Shown here in pieces: positions 5,716 through 5,923 of a stretch of 5,923 bases of DNA. Both the position numbers and the translations under genes were made by a program. Origin of the DNA: Thiohalocapsa sp. (GTDB lineage Bacteria; Pseudomonadota; Gammaproteobacteria; Chromatiales; Chromatiaceae); the NCBI RefSeq assembly GCF_019695415.1, contig NZ_JAIFKJ010000547.1, positions 1 to 5,923 of the forward strand. Reading direction: 5' to 3'. The notes under the pieces were generated by a model that did no database searches, was not told the origin of the DNA, and saw only the letters and a list, made by a program, of their open reading frames with translations. How positions within the stretch are numbered: position 1 is the stretch's first letter; each line of letters starts with the position of its first letter.

Positions 5716-5785
5716 GGCAACTGACGCGCGAACCGCGCGGCCAAGGTAGGCTTTCAGCAACAGCCCGAGCAGACGGCCCCCACCG

Positions 5786-5923
5786 ATGCAACGACAAGAT
5801 ATCGCCGCCTGGCAGCACAGCCACGACTTCTCGACCCCTGCCGAGCAGAGCGCCGAACGACGTACCCGCTGGGTGGTCTATTTGACCCTGGCCGCCATGG
5901 TGGTGGAGCTGGCAGCGGGCTGG
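5786..5923 (+). CDS. dmeF: Cation diffusion facilitator, DmeF-like Co/Ni exporter, N-terminal part only
   Basis: The first 46 codons of a gene cut by the window end. The peptide starts MQRQDIAAWQHSHDF, then AERRTRWVVYLTLAAMVVELAAGW. The His-rich WQHSHDF start, the ERRTRxVxxLT motif and the beginning of the first membrane helix with an acidic residue (MVVELAAGW) match the N-terminus of DmeF-type CDF proteins, inner-membrane antiporters that export Co2+ and Ni2+ from the cytoplasm in exchange for protons. The start is well fixed: an in-frame TAG lies at 5747-5749 and no other start codon occurs between it and the ATG. There is no clear Shine-Dalgarno directly upstream. Metal specificity and the rest of the protein lie outside the window. 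Confidence 0.8.
   Translation, partial: MQRQDIAAWQHSHDFSTPAEQSAERRTRWVVYLTLAAMVVELAAGW

Noticed and set aside
1..5923. CRISPR arrays, insertion sequences, tRNA or rRNA genes
   Set aside because: No spaced repeats of CRISPR size, no transposase frames or terminal inverted repeats, and no tRNA or rRNA signature were seen on either strand; the only tandem repeat is the 11-bp array at 3850-3903.

Overview
This 5.9 kb window is GC-rich throughout and dense with genes on both strands. The gene types (a Cfa-type lipid methyltransferase with a DUF1365 partner, a YliI-like PQQ aldose dehydrogenase lipoprotein, an animal-type GH13 amylase and a DmeF-like metal exporter) suggest a Gram-negative proteobacterium, most likely a high-GC gammaproteobacterium. 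That placement is inferred from gene content and composition; no rRNA or other phylogenetic marker is present.

Left part (1-2041, plus strand): a DUF1365 gene whose true start may lie before the window overlaps by one base (TGATG) with a cyclopropane-fatty-acid-synthase-family methyltransferase that has a strong ribosome binding site. The two are one translationally coupled unit and probably the tail of a longer membrane-lipid modification operon.

Middle (2111-3742, minus strand): a 543-residue alpha-amylase homologue of the animal/chloride-dependent GH13 type, with an N-terminal membrane segment. The fold motifs, the nucleophile Asp and four disulfide pairs are kept. The acid/base Glu position is Ala, the third catalytic Asp is Glu, and a chloride-ligand Asn is Ser. 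This is the most unusual item in the window: a candidate pseudo-amylase, or an enzyme with an altered mechanism.

A 241-base divergent spacer (3743-3983) separates the amylase from a plus-strand lipoprotein PQQ sugar dehydrogenase (3984-5204). It carries an 11-bp-period direct-repeat array and a perfect dyad. The pairing of a periplasmic glucan-related protein with a periplasmic aldose oxidase suggests, without proof, a shared sugar theme.

Right part (5201-5923): directly after the dehydrogenase lies a short open frame that looks like the decayed 5' end of a conserved protein (motif WKLPPEYHCPLIGACL), then about 160 bases with no gene, a possible 67-residue Arg-rich small protein, a cluster of dyad symmetries, and the first 46 codons of a cation diffusion facilitator (DmeF-like Co/Ni exporter) cut by the window end.
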